Below are positions 23,850 to 31,182 of a stretch of DNA of 64,000 nucleotides, one piece after another. The stretch is from assembly GCA_900542295.1 (NCBI GenBank), contig UQNJ01000001.1, positions 124,001-188,000 of the forward strand, in the 5' to 3' direction. The position numbers were made by a program, and so were the translations under genes. Below the pieces are notes generated by a model. It made no database searches. It was not told where the DNA came from and saw only the letters and a program-made list of their open reading frames with translations. The stretch's first letter is position 1; every line of letters begins with the position of its first letter. The stretch is from an uncultured Eubacteriales bacterium. Lineage in GTDB: Bacteria; Bacillota; Clostridia; Peptostreptococcales; Anaerovoracaceae.

Positions 23850-24734
23850 ATGATATATAAATACAGAAAGTACAAAGACATTGACTCATTTGTAAAGAAT
23901 ATCCCGAAAACAAAAAAAGATGAAGATTACACAATTCTCTTCAAATGCAACGGTTTCGATTATCAAAGCGGCAAATTTACCAAAAAATGTTTTGGCTGCT
24001 TATTTTGCCTTTTAGAAGATCCTGAAATGTTAAAAAAATTCAACTATTTATGGGGCGCAGATTTTATTAAAGAATATGCTGATAAAACATTTAAAGGCAC
24101 CCCTGTAGTATTGCCTAATGCAAAGTTAACAATTAAAAATCCGATAAAAAATCTCGAGCTATTCACAGGCGTGGATGAAACAACGAATATTCAACCCTGG
24201 GCTTCAGGGCTTATATACCATATGTGCACAAAACCAAACAGAATCAGTATGGAAGTACCTGTTTTCAATATGGACTATGACCGAAACGGAAGGCTTGATA
24301 TTTGTTCTATGACAAATACTGATCTATTGGCAATGGAGTCTAAAATATCTCTCGATGATGCATTAAAAGATGAGCGTTTTATCGAGCAAAGATATAAGTA
24401 TACAATAGAAATTGAAAAATCAACTTCAAAATACACATATTTAACGCTTTTCGGCGGTAAGGAAACAGACCTTTTTCCCATATCAAGTCCATACTGTTCC
24501 GGAAAGATTGGCGGTAAATCCGAGCGTTTCTATTCAATAGTCATAGAAAACAAAATACCGTTTATATCTGCGGCTGCTCTTTGGGGGTTATGTTGCAGAT
24601 ACATCACATACGGCAGTGATTACGCTTGGGATGTATTTCTGAAAAATACTTTTTCAGATTCTGACTGTATTGGATTGTTATCAGCCGGAAAAGTGATGAA
24701 TTCCAATAGAAAAATCTCGATAATTCCTTTTTAA
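23850..24734 (+). CDS. PD-(D/E)XK nuclease with N-terminal four-cysteine cluster
   Basis: 294 aa. The nuclease core is well formed: Glu135 in SMEVPVF, Asp150 in GRLDIC, then Glu163-Ser-Lys165 in AMESK, followed by a helix containing Gln180 and Tyr182. Before it, C33-X13-C47-X2-C50-X2-C53 forms a four-cysteine set suited to a [4Fe-4S] or zinc centre. This order, cluster entirely N-terminal to the nuclease, differs from Cas4/AddB, whose cysteines flank the nuclease. It starts two bases after the previous stop (GGAGG upstream), is the last gene of the operon and faces the methyltransferase operon. Likely the DNA-cutting subunit of a restriction system. Confidence 0.65.
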   Translation: MIYKYRKYKDIDSFVKNIPKTKKDEDYTILFKCNGFDYQSGKFTKKCFGCLFCLLEDPEMLKKFNYLWGADFIKEYADKTFKGTPVVLPNAKLTIKNPIKNLELFTGVDETTNIQPWASGLIYHMCTKPNRISMEVPVFNMDYDRNGRLDICSMTNTDLLAMESKISLDDALKDERFIEQRYKYTIEIEKSTSKYTYLTLFGGKETDLFPISSPYCSGKIGGKSERFYSIVIENKIPFISAAALWGLCCRYITYGSDYAWDVFLKNTFSDSDCIGLLSAGKVMNSNRKISIIPF

Positions 24735-24741
24735 ACAATCA

Positions 24742-24771
24742 AGAGGCCGCCCATTTATTTGAGCTGCCTCT
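24742..24771. terminator. Bidirectional terminator between nuclease and methyltransferase operons
   Basis: AGAGGCCGC (24742-24750) pairs with GCTGCCTCT (24763-24771), one mismatch, in the 41-base gap between two converging operons. Confidence 0.65.
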
Positions 24772-24775
24772 ATTA

Positions 24776-25645
24776 TTATTCGTCAGATTCATTATACTCA
24801 TCTGCCTGAGCATATAATCCGGAATCATCGAATGACAACTGCTGACAGGCCTCAACAGCCCTTATTATCTTGTTGTCAATCAATTCTTTATATTCTGGAT
24901 TAATCTCGTATCCTATAGCATTTCTGCCTAATTCTAAAGCTGCCTCTGCTGTAGTTCCGGTTCCCATAAAAGGATCCAATACAGTGTCTCCATAAAAACT
25001 GTATAACTTAATCAACCTATGGGGTAGTTCTTTAGGGAAAGGCGCTGGGTGTCCTTCTGACTTTGCCTTTGCAGGCTGCATCTCCCAGAATGAATTCACT
25101 GCCCAATCTGCCCATTCTTTTTGAGTCAACTTCGACTTTTCCTTTATTTCATTACTTACTTTCTCTCTCTTACCTTTTTTACAAAACACAATAATCCATT
25201 CATAAGGCATTGTAGAAAAAATATTTGTTGGATAAGGATAACTTCCAAAAGAACTAAAGCGAACGATCTTTCTTTTATCCCATACATATAGTGCAAAAGT
25301 AAACATTTCTCCCGTAGAATCCATAAACTTTTCAATATCGGAAATAACGGTATGTGTTACTCTACGCTTAAAAGGAGTTGCATTTCCGGATTCGAATAAC
25401 GGCATAATATTAATACATAATTTACCATCAGGACCTAATACACGTATACACTCTTTCCATACTTCATTAAGATTACTGATATAATCCGAATATGATTGAT
25501 CAAGCCCAATTTGACCATCGTTGTCATAGTCTTTTAAAGCACCGTAAGGAGGGCTGGTTATAATTAACTGAACACTACCATCAGCGACATCCTTCATATT
25601 TCTGCTATCACCTATGTATATATCTGCTTTTGGCTTAAATTCCAT
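24776..25645 (-). CDS. Site-specific DNA methyltransferase, TSPPY type (second of two)
   Basis: 289 aa. Motif IV TSPPY is at 30-34 and comes before the SAM-binding DPFMGTGT at 223-230, the beta-class order. TSPPY is most common in N4-cytosine methyltransferases, though N6-adenine activity is possible. EGHPAPFP...PHRLI before motif I is also typical of this group. It overlaps the upstream methyltransferase by 11 bases (AAAGGAG upstream). Two separate methyltransferases suggest an asymmetric recognition site, one enzyme per strand. Confidence 0.88.
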   Translation of the reverse strand: MEFKPKADIYIGDSRNMKDVADGSVQLIITSPPYGALKDYDNDGQIGLDQSYSDYISNLNEVWKECIRVLGPDGKLCINIMPLFESGNATPFKRRVTHTVISDIEKFMDSTGEMFTFALYVWDKRKIVRFSSFGSYPYPTNIFSTMPYEWIIVFCKKGKREKVSNEIKEKSKLTQKEWADWAVNSFWEMQPAKAKSEGHPAPFPKELPHRLIKLYSFYGDTVLDPFMGTGTTAEAALELGRNAIGYEINPEYKELIDNKIIRAVEACQQLSFDDSGLYAQADEYNESDE

Positions 25646-26720
25646 ATTTCACTATATCTCCTTTATGTTTGTCCCAGACAACAATCTGTTCTTTTCTGGC
25701 TGTCTTGTTTAATACATCAAATACCTGGCTTGAACTTCCACTATAGCTTCTTTCTTCGATATAAGATGCTTCTTTTATTTTGTTGAAAAACTCTCCCCCA
25801 TTAATTACTCCTCCTTTGACTTTTTTATCTCCTACAACAAAAATTATCAAGGCGTCCTCTGTCGTTACAATATCAAGTTGTTCCAATACAGCTCTCATAT
25901 CATCTTCATATGTATCAACATACTGAATAAGCTGCTTCTTTATCTCGATACGATCTGTTTCAAAAATATCATATATAAGTTTTCCATAATATGCTGTATA
26001 ATCAAGTCCATCAAAATACGGAGGACTCGTAAATACATAATCCACACTGCGAGGCATAAGATAATCAGAAAGTCTTCTGCTGTCTCCATGAATTACAGTT
26101 GCTTCCGGCAATTCCAATCCGTTAAAATATTTTGAATGCTTTTTGATTTTTGATTCCATTTTTTCAAAGAAGTCTATATATCTTTTAGGTTCGATATTCT
26201 TTCCAACTGTACTTGATGTCCAAACATAATTATTACATCCTCTTGCAGTTAATGCGATTGCTCCATAAAAAACTCCTTTAAGAAAATCATTCATTTCCTC
26301 AAAGTATTTTTTCATACACATTATTTCTTTTGCTGAATCTTCATGGAATGACTTTGCAGGTCCATCCGGCATAACATCATATCTTCCCGCCTCCATGTCT
26401 TTTTTGGAAAGCTCGATAAAATGCTTACACTCTTCCAGACTGTCGGAAACCTCCTTATGAACTTTAGCCTTAGCAAGGGTAACAGCCAATGGATTATTAT
26501 CAACACCAAATGCTGTCAGCCCATGTTTTTGACCTTCATATACAATAGTTCCTGAACCACAGAAAGGATCCAATATAACGCCGTCTTTAGGTAGTTGTCC
26601 GATAATATTAGCCGCATCAATTGCAGAAATCTTTCCTCTATATGGATAAATACCATGCATTGAATTGGGATTATTAACACTCTTTATTTGTTCAAAAATA
26701 ATCTCAGGATTTCTGCCCAT
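25635..26720 (-). CDS. Site-specific DNA methyltransferase, TSPPY type (first of two)
   Basis: 361 aa from the ATG at 26720, which has AAAGGTGG eight bases upstream; a TTG at 26750 would add ten residues. Motif I DPFCGSGT is at 51-58 and TSPPY at 231-235, the opposite order to its partner. The roughly 170 residues between them (with CNNYVWTSSTVGKN) could hold the target-recognition part. GIYPYRGKISA at the N-terminus is typical of this group. It overlaps the regulator gene by 17 bases. Substrate base and site are unknown; N4-cytosine is my first guess. Confidence 0.88.
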   Translation of the reverse strand: MGRNPEIIFEQIKSVNNPNSMHGIYPYRGKISAIDAANIIGQLPKDGVILDPFCGSGTIVYEGQKHGLTAFGVDNNPLAVTLAKAKVHKEVSDSLEECKHFIELSKKDMEAGRYDVMPDGPAKSFHEDSAKEIMCMKKYFEEMNDFLKGVFYGAIALTARGCNNYVWTSSTVGKNIEPKRYIDFFEKMESKIKKHSKYFNGLELPEATVIHGDSRRLSDYLMPRSVDYVFTSPPYFDGLDYTAYYGKLIYDIFETDRIEIKKQLIQYVDTYEDDMRAVLEQLDIVTTEDALIIFVVGDKKVKGGVINGGEFFNKIKEASYIEERSYSGSSSQVFDVLNKTARKEQIVVWDKHKGDIVKYGI

Positions 26721-26904
26721 TTGACTTACCACCTTTTCCGGATTCAGCAATTCGTAAAATTATTTCACCGCTCTCTGTATTAATATAGATATTAAACATT
26801 GTCTCGCCTTTTATAACGTTTAGATTCTTTAATATCTGTTTTGGCAGCCTAATTCTCATATCCTGCTGAAGTACATATGTATCGAGTAGTATTTCTTTTT
26901 CCAT
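26704..26904 (-). CDS. AbrB/SpoVT-like small DNA-binding protein of the methyltransferase operon
   Basis: 66 aa. RIRLPKQILKNLNVIKGE followed by a short beta hairpin (NIYINTESGEIILRI) is the swapped-hairpin AbrB fold. The ATG at 26904 has AGGAGG eight bases upstream; a longer form from 26928 is unlikely. It is the first gene of the operon and overlaps the first methyltransferase. By position it could time expression of methylation against cleavage, as controller proteins do in other restriction systems, though those are usually HTH proteins. Regulation is inferred. Confidence 0.7.
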   Translation of the reverse strand: MEKEILLDTYVLQQDMRIRLPKQILKNLNVIKGETMFNIYINTESGEIILRIAESGKGGKSNGQKS

Positions 26905-26933
26905 TAAGCAGAACCTCCTATTCTTCAAATATT

Positions 26934-26984
26934 ATTTTATCAAACATCCAGTCCATTTTCAACCTGCTTTTAGTCTGATATCAG
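26934..26984 (-). promoter_or_regulatory. Promoter of the AbrB-methyltransferase operon with upstream palindrome
   Basis: Minus-strand TTGAAA (26962-26957), 17-base spacer, TAAAAT (26939-26934), about 30 bases before the start codon. A perfect ten-base palindrome CTGATATCAG (26975-26984) lies a turn upstream of the -35 box and may be an operator. Confidence 0.6.
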
Positions 26985-27052
26985 TCTGTATCCAAAACAT
27001 ATCTTCCTTATCTAACATAAAATTCAGTATATATATTGTACCAAATCCGAAT

Positions 27053-27107
27053 TTGAAAACTATGATTTTATAAATGGTACTGCCACTCATAATTTTATGG
27101 TTTTCAA
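27053..27107. repeat. Imperfect inverted repeat downstream of a broken gene
   Basis: TTGAAAACTATGATTTTA (27053-27070) and TAATTTTATGGTTTTCAA (27090-27107) match at 14 of 18 positions, with G-U pairs at two more, around a 19-base loop. There is no T-run, so it is more likely a palindromic element than a terminator. The bases from 26985 to 27052 hold nothing I recognise. Confidence 0.4.
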
Positions 27108-27115
27108 GTTCCGAT

Positions 27116-27301
27116 TTATCTTTTTCTTAATGGTAATGCTATCAAATTCCTCAATAATGCAATAACTGTATATCCGACTACATAAACCTATGCACTTGAG
27201 TTATAAAATATAAATACCGAAGGGGTAAATATAATCGCAACAATTAAAATATACCAGTCATCAAAACCATTTCTAATTCCATAAAAAATAAAGTTTTCCA
27301 T
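27116..27301 (-). pseudogene. Small membrane protein gene interrupted by an amber codon
   Basis: Reading from the ATG at 27301, 37 codons give MENFIFYGIRNGFDDWYIL followed by a hydrophobic stretch, then a TAG. The same frame continues for 23 more codons, again hydrophobic, and ends LPLRKR with a TAA at 27116. One base change would restore a 61-aa two-helix membrane protein. No good ribosome site is visible. Family unknown; it may also be a chance frame. Confidence 0.4.
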
Positions 27302-27340
27302 TCTTTTCTACGAGTATAACATATCCATGCAAGAGCCTCA

Positions 27341-27537
27341 TTAACAAAATGTCAATAAAAAATAACCTGCACCTTTGCAGTGTCCGCAAAAAACATTTCG
27401 GAAAGTACATACTTGCTCGTGTAGCCTCTTCTCTTTCTCTCAGGCATAAGATTCGCCCTTTTAGCCATCCCTGCCTAAACATTTAAGAACACATCCTTGT
27501 CAATAATTTCCTCGTGGCTGCCTTCCACATAATATTT
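27341..27537 (-). pseudogene. Remnant of a large serine recombinase (end of recombinase domain and zinc ribbon)
   Basis: One frame reads KYYVEGSHEEIIDKDVF followed by LNV, a TAG where Gln is expected, then AGMAKRANL and GYTSKYVLSEMF. A one-base frameshift gives FCGHCKGAGY. YYVEGSH.(A/P)II(D/S)...F, the M(A/S)(R/K)R stretch, SKYALS and the CG.C pair are the hallmarks of large serine recombinases of clostridial conjugative elements, in that order and spacing. The catalytic N-terminal domain is gone. The region from 27538 to the rlmD terminator shows only stops. Confidence 0.7.
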
Positions 27538-27573
27538 TTATGAATTTAAAATATTCCTATCCACTCAACCACT

Positions 27574-27623
27574 AAAAAAGGAACTCCGAGATTTTCCTTA
27601 ACAGGATCTATGCTCGGAATCCC
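27574..27623 (-). terminator. Terminator of the RlmD-family gene
   Basis: GGGATTCCGAG pairs with CTCGGAGTTCC on the minus strand (11 pairs including two G-U), followed directly by six T residues, 25 bases after the stop codon. Confidence 0.75.
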
Positions 27624-27647
27624 TTGATTTCAAGACTTTTTCGATAT

Positions 27648-28808
27648 TCACTTCTGTACTTTTGACAGAAGACAGACACACTCTGTATGCTTTGTAAATG
27701 GAAAATTATCAAATGGCTTCAGATATTCACATCTATATCCGTAATATTCCATATATTTTATGTTATCCATCAAGGTTTTCGGATTGCATGAAACATAAAC
27801 TATTTGATTTACTCCGTATTCTAAAATCTTATCTAATGCCTTAGGCTGAATTCCTACCCTTGGAGGGTCAACCACTATAACATCCGGCTTTTTTTCAACT
27901 GTTTTAAGTATTTCAAACACATCGCCGGCTATAAACTTACAATTATAAAGCTCATTGAGTTTTGCATTCGCCTCAGCGGCAGCGGCCGCTTCTTCTACCA
28001 ATTCTATACCAAGAACCTCTTTTGCTTTTAAAGCCAAAATCTGACTTATGGTTCCTGTGCCGCAATAAAGATCAAATACCGTCTTTCCACTGAAATCATC
28101 TATGAGTCCGAGGGCTTGGCTGTAAAGTCTTTCTGCCGCTTCAACATTTGTCTGGAAAAATGAAAATGCACTGACTTTGAATTTCAGTCCCAATATCTCT
28201 TCCATATAATAATCTCTGCCCCATAGTATTTGCATAGAATCGCAAACAACCGCATCTGCAAGATTATCATTTAAAGTCCTCAATATTCCGACTATCTTAT
28301 TATCAGTTTCAAGTGCTAAAAGTCCATTAACAAATGCTTCCTCATCAAACTCGTTCTGCGACGATGTGACGATATTTACCAAAAGTTCTTTAGTTCTTAC
28401 TCCTCTTCTTATTATTAGGTTGCGAAGAAACCCAAGATGACTCTTTTTATGATAAAAATCATATTTCTTATTCTCTGCAAATTGCAGTACAAAAGCTAAA
28501 ATTCTATTAAAGTCCTCATCTACAAGCTGACACTGATCGACTGTTATAATCGACATATAGTTACCTTTTTTGTGCATTCCCAGTGTCATAGGACCATCCT
28601 TTATAAAATCTCCGAATGTGTACTCCATCTTATTTCTGTATCTGTATCTGCATGGACATCCTTCAATATTATCTATATAACCTGCCGACACACCTTTGTC
28701 CGCCATCAGTCTCAGTACTTCGTTTTCCTTTATTTCAAGCTGTTCTTCATAAGACTTCCCCTGATAAATGCAGCCTCCACAAAACTCATCATGTTTACAA
28801 ATATTCAA
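27648..28808 (-). CDS. rlmD: 23S rRNA (uracil-C5)-methyltransferase, RlmD/RlmCD family
   Basis: SAM-dependent 5-methyluridine enzyme of 23S rRNA. The [4Fe-4S] cysteines are in CKHDEFCGGC (4-13) and CPCRYR; DLYCGTGT is the SAM loop, VVDPPRVG motif IV and YVSCNPKTL carries the catalytic cysteine. At 386 aa it starts directly at the cluster and lacks the N-terminal TRAM domain found in many relatives. The start is a TTG at 28808 with GGAGG nine bases upstream. RlmD versus RlmC specificity cannot be told. Confidence 0.88.
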   Translation of the reverse strand: MNICKHDEFCGGCIYQGKSYEEQLEIKENEVLRLMADKGVSAGYIDNIEGCPCRYRYRNKMEYTFGDFIKDGPMTLGMHKKGNYMSIITVDQCQLVDEDFNRILAFVLQFAENKKYDFYHKKSHLGFLRNLIIRRGVRTKELLVNIVTSSQNEFDEEAFVNGLLALETDNKIVGILRTLNDNLADAVVCDSMQILWGRDYYMEEILGLKFKVSAFSFFQTNVEAAERLYSQALGLIDDFSGKTVFDLYCGTGTISQILALKAKEVLGIELVEEAAAAAEANAKLNELYNCKFIAGDVFEILKTVEKKPDVIVVDPPRVGIQPKALDKILEYGVNQIVYVSCNPKTLMDNIKYMEYYGYRCEYLKPFDNFPFTKHTECVCLLSKVQK

Positions 28809-28882
28809 TTACAGTAAACCTCCCTTCAAAAAATCACAAAACCATAAAATGTTTTATTTTCACTTAAGTTTGCAATAATTTA

Positions 28883-30004
28883 TTAAAATCTACCATATTT
28901 TTCGTAAAATTCTTTCTTATATTCCGTAAATCTGTCCTCTTCGATGGACTTTCTTATATTTTCCATCATATTCAAAAGAAAGTGAAGGTTGTGATTTGAA
29001 AGAAGCATGGCAGAAAGCATTTCACCTGTCTTAAAGAGATGTCTGAGATATGCCTTTGAATAGTTGCGGCAAGTATAGCAATCGCATTCACTGTCTAAAG
29101 GCTCAAAGTCATGTTCATATTTTGCATTTTTTATATTTACACGGCCATGAGAAGTCATGGCAAGACCGTGACGGGCAATTCTTGTCGGAAGAACGCAGTC
29201 AAACATATCCACTCCTCGTTCAACACCCTCAAACAGATAATCCGGTGTACCTACACCCATCAAATAGCGTGCTTTATCTTGCGGAAGATAGTCAACACAA
29301 TCGTCAAGTATATCAAGCATGGTTTCTTTAGGCTCCCCTACAGACAATCCTCCTATGGCATATCCGGGCAAATCCAATTCTACAATTTCTTCAGCACTTT
29401 GCTTTCTCAAATCCTTATACATACCTCCCTGCATAATTCCAAACAATGACTGTCGTTCCCAGTCACAATGGTAGTCCTTGCATCTCTTGAGCCATCTTGT
29501 AGTCCTCTCAAGTGAATTCTTTACATAAGTCCTGTCTGCCGGGTATGGCGCACATTCGTCAAAAGCCATCATTATATCAGAACCGAGAGCGTTCTGTATT
29601 TCTATTGATTTTTCCGGAGTTATAAAATGTGATGAACCATCTATATGAGAACGGAATTTTACTCCTTCCTCTGTTATTTTTCTGAGAGGTCCGAGAGAAA
29701 ACACCTGAAAGCCACCGCTGTCTGTCAGAATGGCTCTGTCCCAATTCATAAACTTATGGAGACCTCCTGCTTCTCTTACCAGTTCGTGACCGGGTCTTAA
29801 ATATAGATGATATGTATTTGATAATATTATATTTGCACCCATCTCCTTTACCTGCTCAGGTCTCATCGCCTTTACGGTTGCCTGAGTTCCCACCGGCATA
29901 AATACGGGCGTTTGTATGTCTCCGTGAGAGGTATGGACTATACCCCTTCTGGCCCTTGTTTTACTATCTTTTTTTGTCAATTCATATGTTACGGCGTGTT
30001 TCAT
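28883..30004 (-). CDS. tgt: Queuine/preQ1 tRNA-guanine transglycosylase
   Basis: Exchanges guanine-34 of GUN-anticodon tRNAs for preQ1. Asp in DSGGFQVF and the second active-site DCVLPTRIARHG region are present; CDCYTCRNYSKAYLRHL carries the zinc cysteines. The ATG at 30004 gives the canonical MKHAVTYELTKKD start with GAAAGGA six bases upstream (373 aa); the frame extends to 30058 without support. queA, the next step of the queuosine pathway, lies about 1.2 kb away, separated by an unrelated plus-strand gene. A 14-base perfect palindrome (30024-30037) lies in its leader. Confidence 0.97.
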   Translation of the reverse strand: MKHAVTYELTKKDSKTRARRGIVHTSHGDIQTPVFMPVGTQATVKAMRPEQVKEMGANIILSNTYHLYLRPGHELVREAGGLHKFMNWDRAILTDSGGFQVFSLGPLRKITEEGVKFRSHIDGSSHFITPEKSIEIQNALGSDIMMAFDECAPYPADRTYVKNSLERTTRWLKRCKDYHCDWERQSLFGIMQGGMYKDLRKQSAEEIVELDLPGYAIGGLSVGEPKETMLDILDDCVDYLPQDKARYLMGVGTPDYLFEGVERGVDMFDCVLPTRIARHGLAMTSHGRVNIKNAKYEHDFEPLDSECDCYTCRNYSKAYLRHLFKTGEMLSAMLLSNHNLHFLLNMMENIRKSIEEDRFTEYKKEFYEKYGRF

Positions 30005-30175
30005 AAAAATCCTTTCTTTTTCCATTGTATATACAATTATGATAACATAAACGAGCATACATATTAAACATTTTTTTGTTTTACCCTTGGAATTCTTTCA
30101 CATTGCACATTATTGAAATTTATGATAAATTATAATTAGTTAAATATTTCTAAAGTAATATTAAAGGAGTCACAC

Positions 30176-31141
30176 ATGATTAACATTAAAGACATCGAAG
30201 CAGCTTACGAGAGAATTGAAAAATATGTTTGGAAAACAAGACTCGAAAAAAGTCTCTATCTCAGCGATGGTGACACTGAAGCTTACATGAAGTTAGAATG
30301 TGAACAGCCTGTTGTCAAGAATTTCAAGCTGAGAGGAGTTTTGGGAAAACTGACTCTTCTTACAGAAGAACAATTAAAAAAAGGCTACGGTACAATATCT
30401 TCGGGAAATCAGGGCGTATCCGTTGCCTACGCTTCACAGCTTCTAAATCTGGATAAGCCTTACATAGTTGTTCCTGAGACAACACCTAAGCCTAAACTGG
30501 AAAAAATGGAAAAATTCGGCGCAGACATTCATTTCTTCGGCAAAAGTTTTGATGAAGCCAACGGTCTTGGCGAAGCAATTTTTGAAGAAAAGGAAATGGT
30601 TAAAATAGATGCCAGAGAAGATGTTGAAGGTCTTTACGGTACAGGCACCATAGGTATGGAAATATTGCAGCAGCTTCCTGATGTAGATGTTGTTCTCATT
30701 CCTAAGGGAAGCGGCGGGGACTGTATTGCCAACGGCTCATATTTCAGACAGGCAAAACCTGATGTGAAAATAATCGCAGTAGAGCCTGAAAACTCACCGT
30801 CTCTTACTACAAACTTAAAAACAGGTGTATGGACAAAGTTCTTTGACTCCCCTGAAGATGCCATCATGCAGAGTCTTGTGGGCGGATGTGCTAAAAACAC
30901 TTTCGACAATGCAAAGGACTGCATAGATGATATATTGTTGGTTTCAGACGATGAAGTTCGTGACGCAATCTATGAAATGGCACAGAACGAAAAGGTTATC
31001 GCAGAACCTGACAGTGCAGCCGTATATGCAGCATACAAAAAATATCGCCACATGTTTGAAGGCAAAAAAACCGCAATGATTATCACAGGAGGAAACATCT
31101 CAAAAGAGCTGTTTAAAGAGATAATTTCAAGCCATAAATAG
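30176..31141 (+). CDS. Threonine/serine dehydratase-family PLP enzyme, atypical
   Basis: 321-aa fold-type II PLP protein without an ACT domain. The Schiff-base lysine is Lys51 in NFKLRG. The asparagine loop reads SSGNQG (75-80) instead of SSGNHG, and the phosphate-binding tetraglycine loop reads KGSGGD (177-182) instead of GGGG(L/M). ITGGNIS near the end is normal. These changes suggest a different substrate or altered chemistry within the threonine dehydratase/serine racemase group. It has AAAGGAG upstream, stands alone and ends at a strong terminator. A conventional relative is encoded at 47309. Confidence 0.75.
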   Translation: MINIKDIEAAYERIEKYVWKTRLEKSLYLSDGDTEAYMKLECEQPVVKNFKLRGVLGKLTLLTEEQLKKGYGTISSGNQGVSVAYASQLLNLDKPYIVVPETTPKPKLEKMEKFGADIHFFGKSFDEANGLGEAIFEEKEMVKIDAREDVEGLYGTGTIGMEILQQLPDVDVVLIPKGSGGDCIANGSYFRQAKPDVKIIAVEPENSPSLTTNLKTGVWTKFFDSPEDAIMQSLVGGCAKNTFDNAKDCIDDILLVSDDEVRDAIYEMAQNEKVIAEPDSAAVYAAYKKYRHMFEGKKTAMIITGGNISKELFKEIISSHK

Positions 31142-31149
31142 TTAAACAA

Positions 31150-31180
31150 AAAAAGCCGCATGTATCCCATGCGGCTTTTT
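31150..31180. terminator. Bidirectional terminator between the PLP gene and queA
   Basis: AAAAAGCCGCATG pairs perfectly with CATGCGGCTTTTT around a five-base loop, between converging genes. Confidence 0.92.
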
Positions 31181-31182
31181 CA

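Noticed and set aside
22017..26904. Calling the island BREX, DISARM or a type I/III restriction system.
   Set aside because: There is no helicase, PglX/PglZ, DrmA/B or HsdS-like gene; the composition does not fit those systems.
27483..27537. Reading VEGSHEEIIDKD as the C-terminus of an ABC transporter ATPase.
   Set aside because: The following in-frame and frameshifted residues (AKRANL, SKYVLS, CG.C) continue the order found in large serine recombinases, not in ABC proteins.
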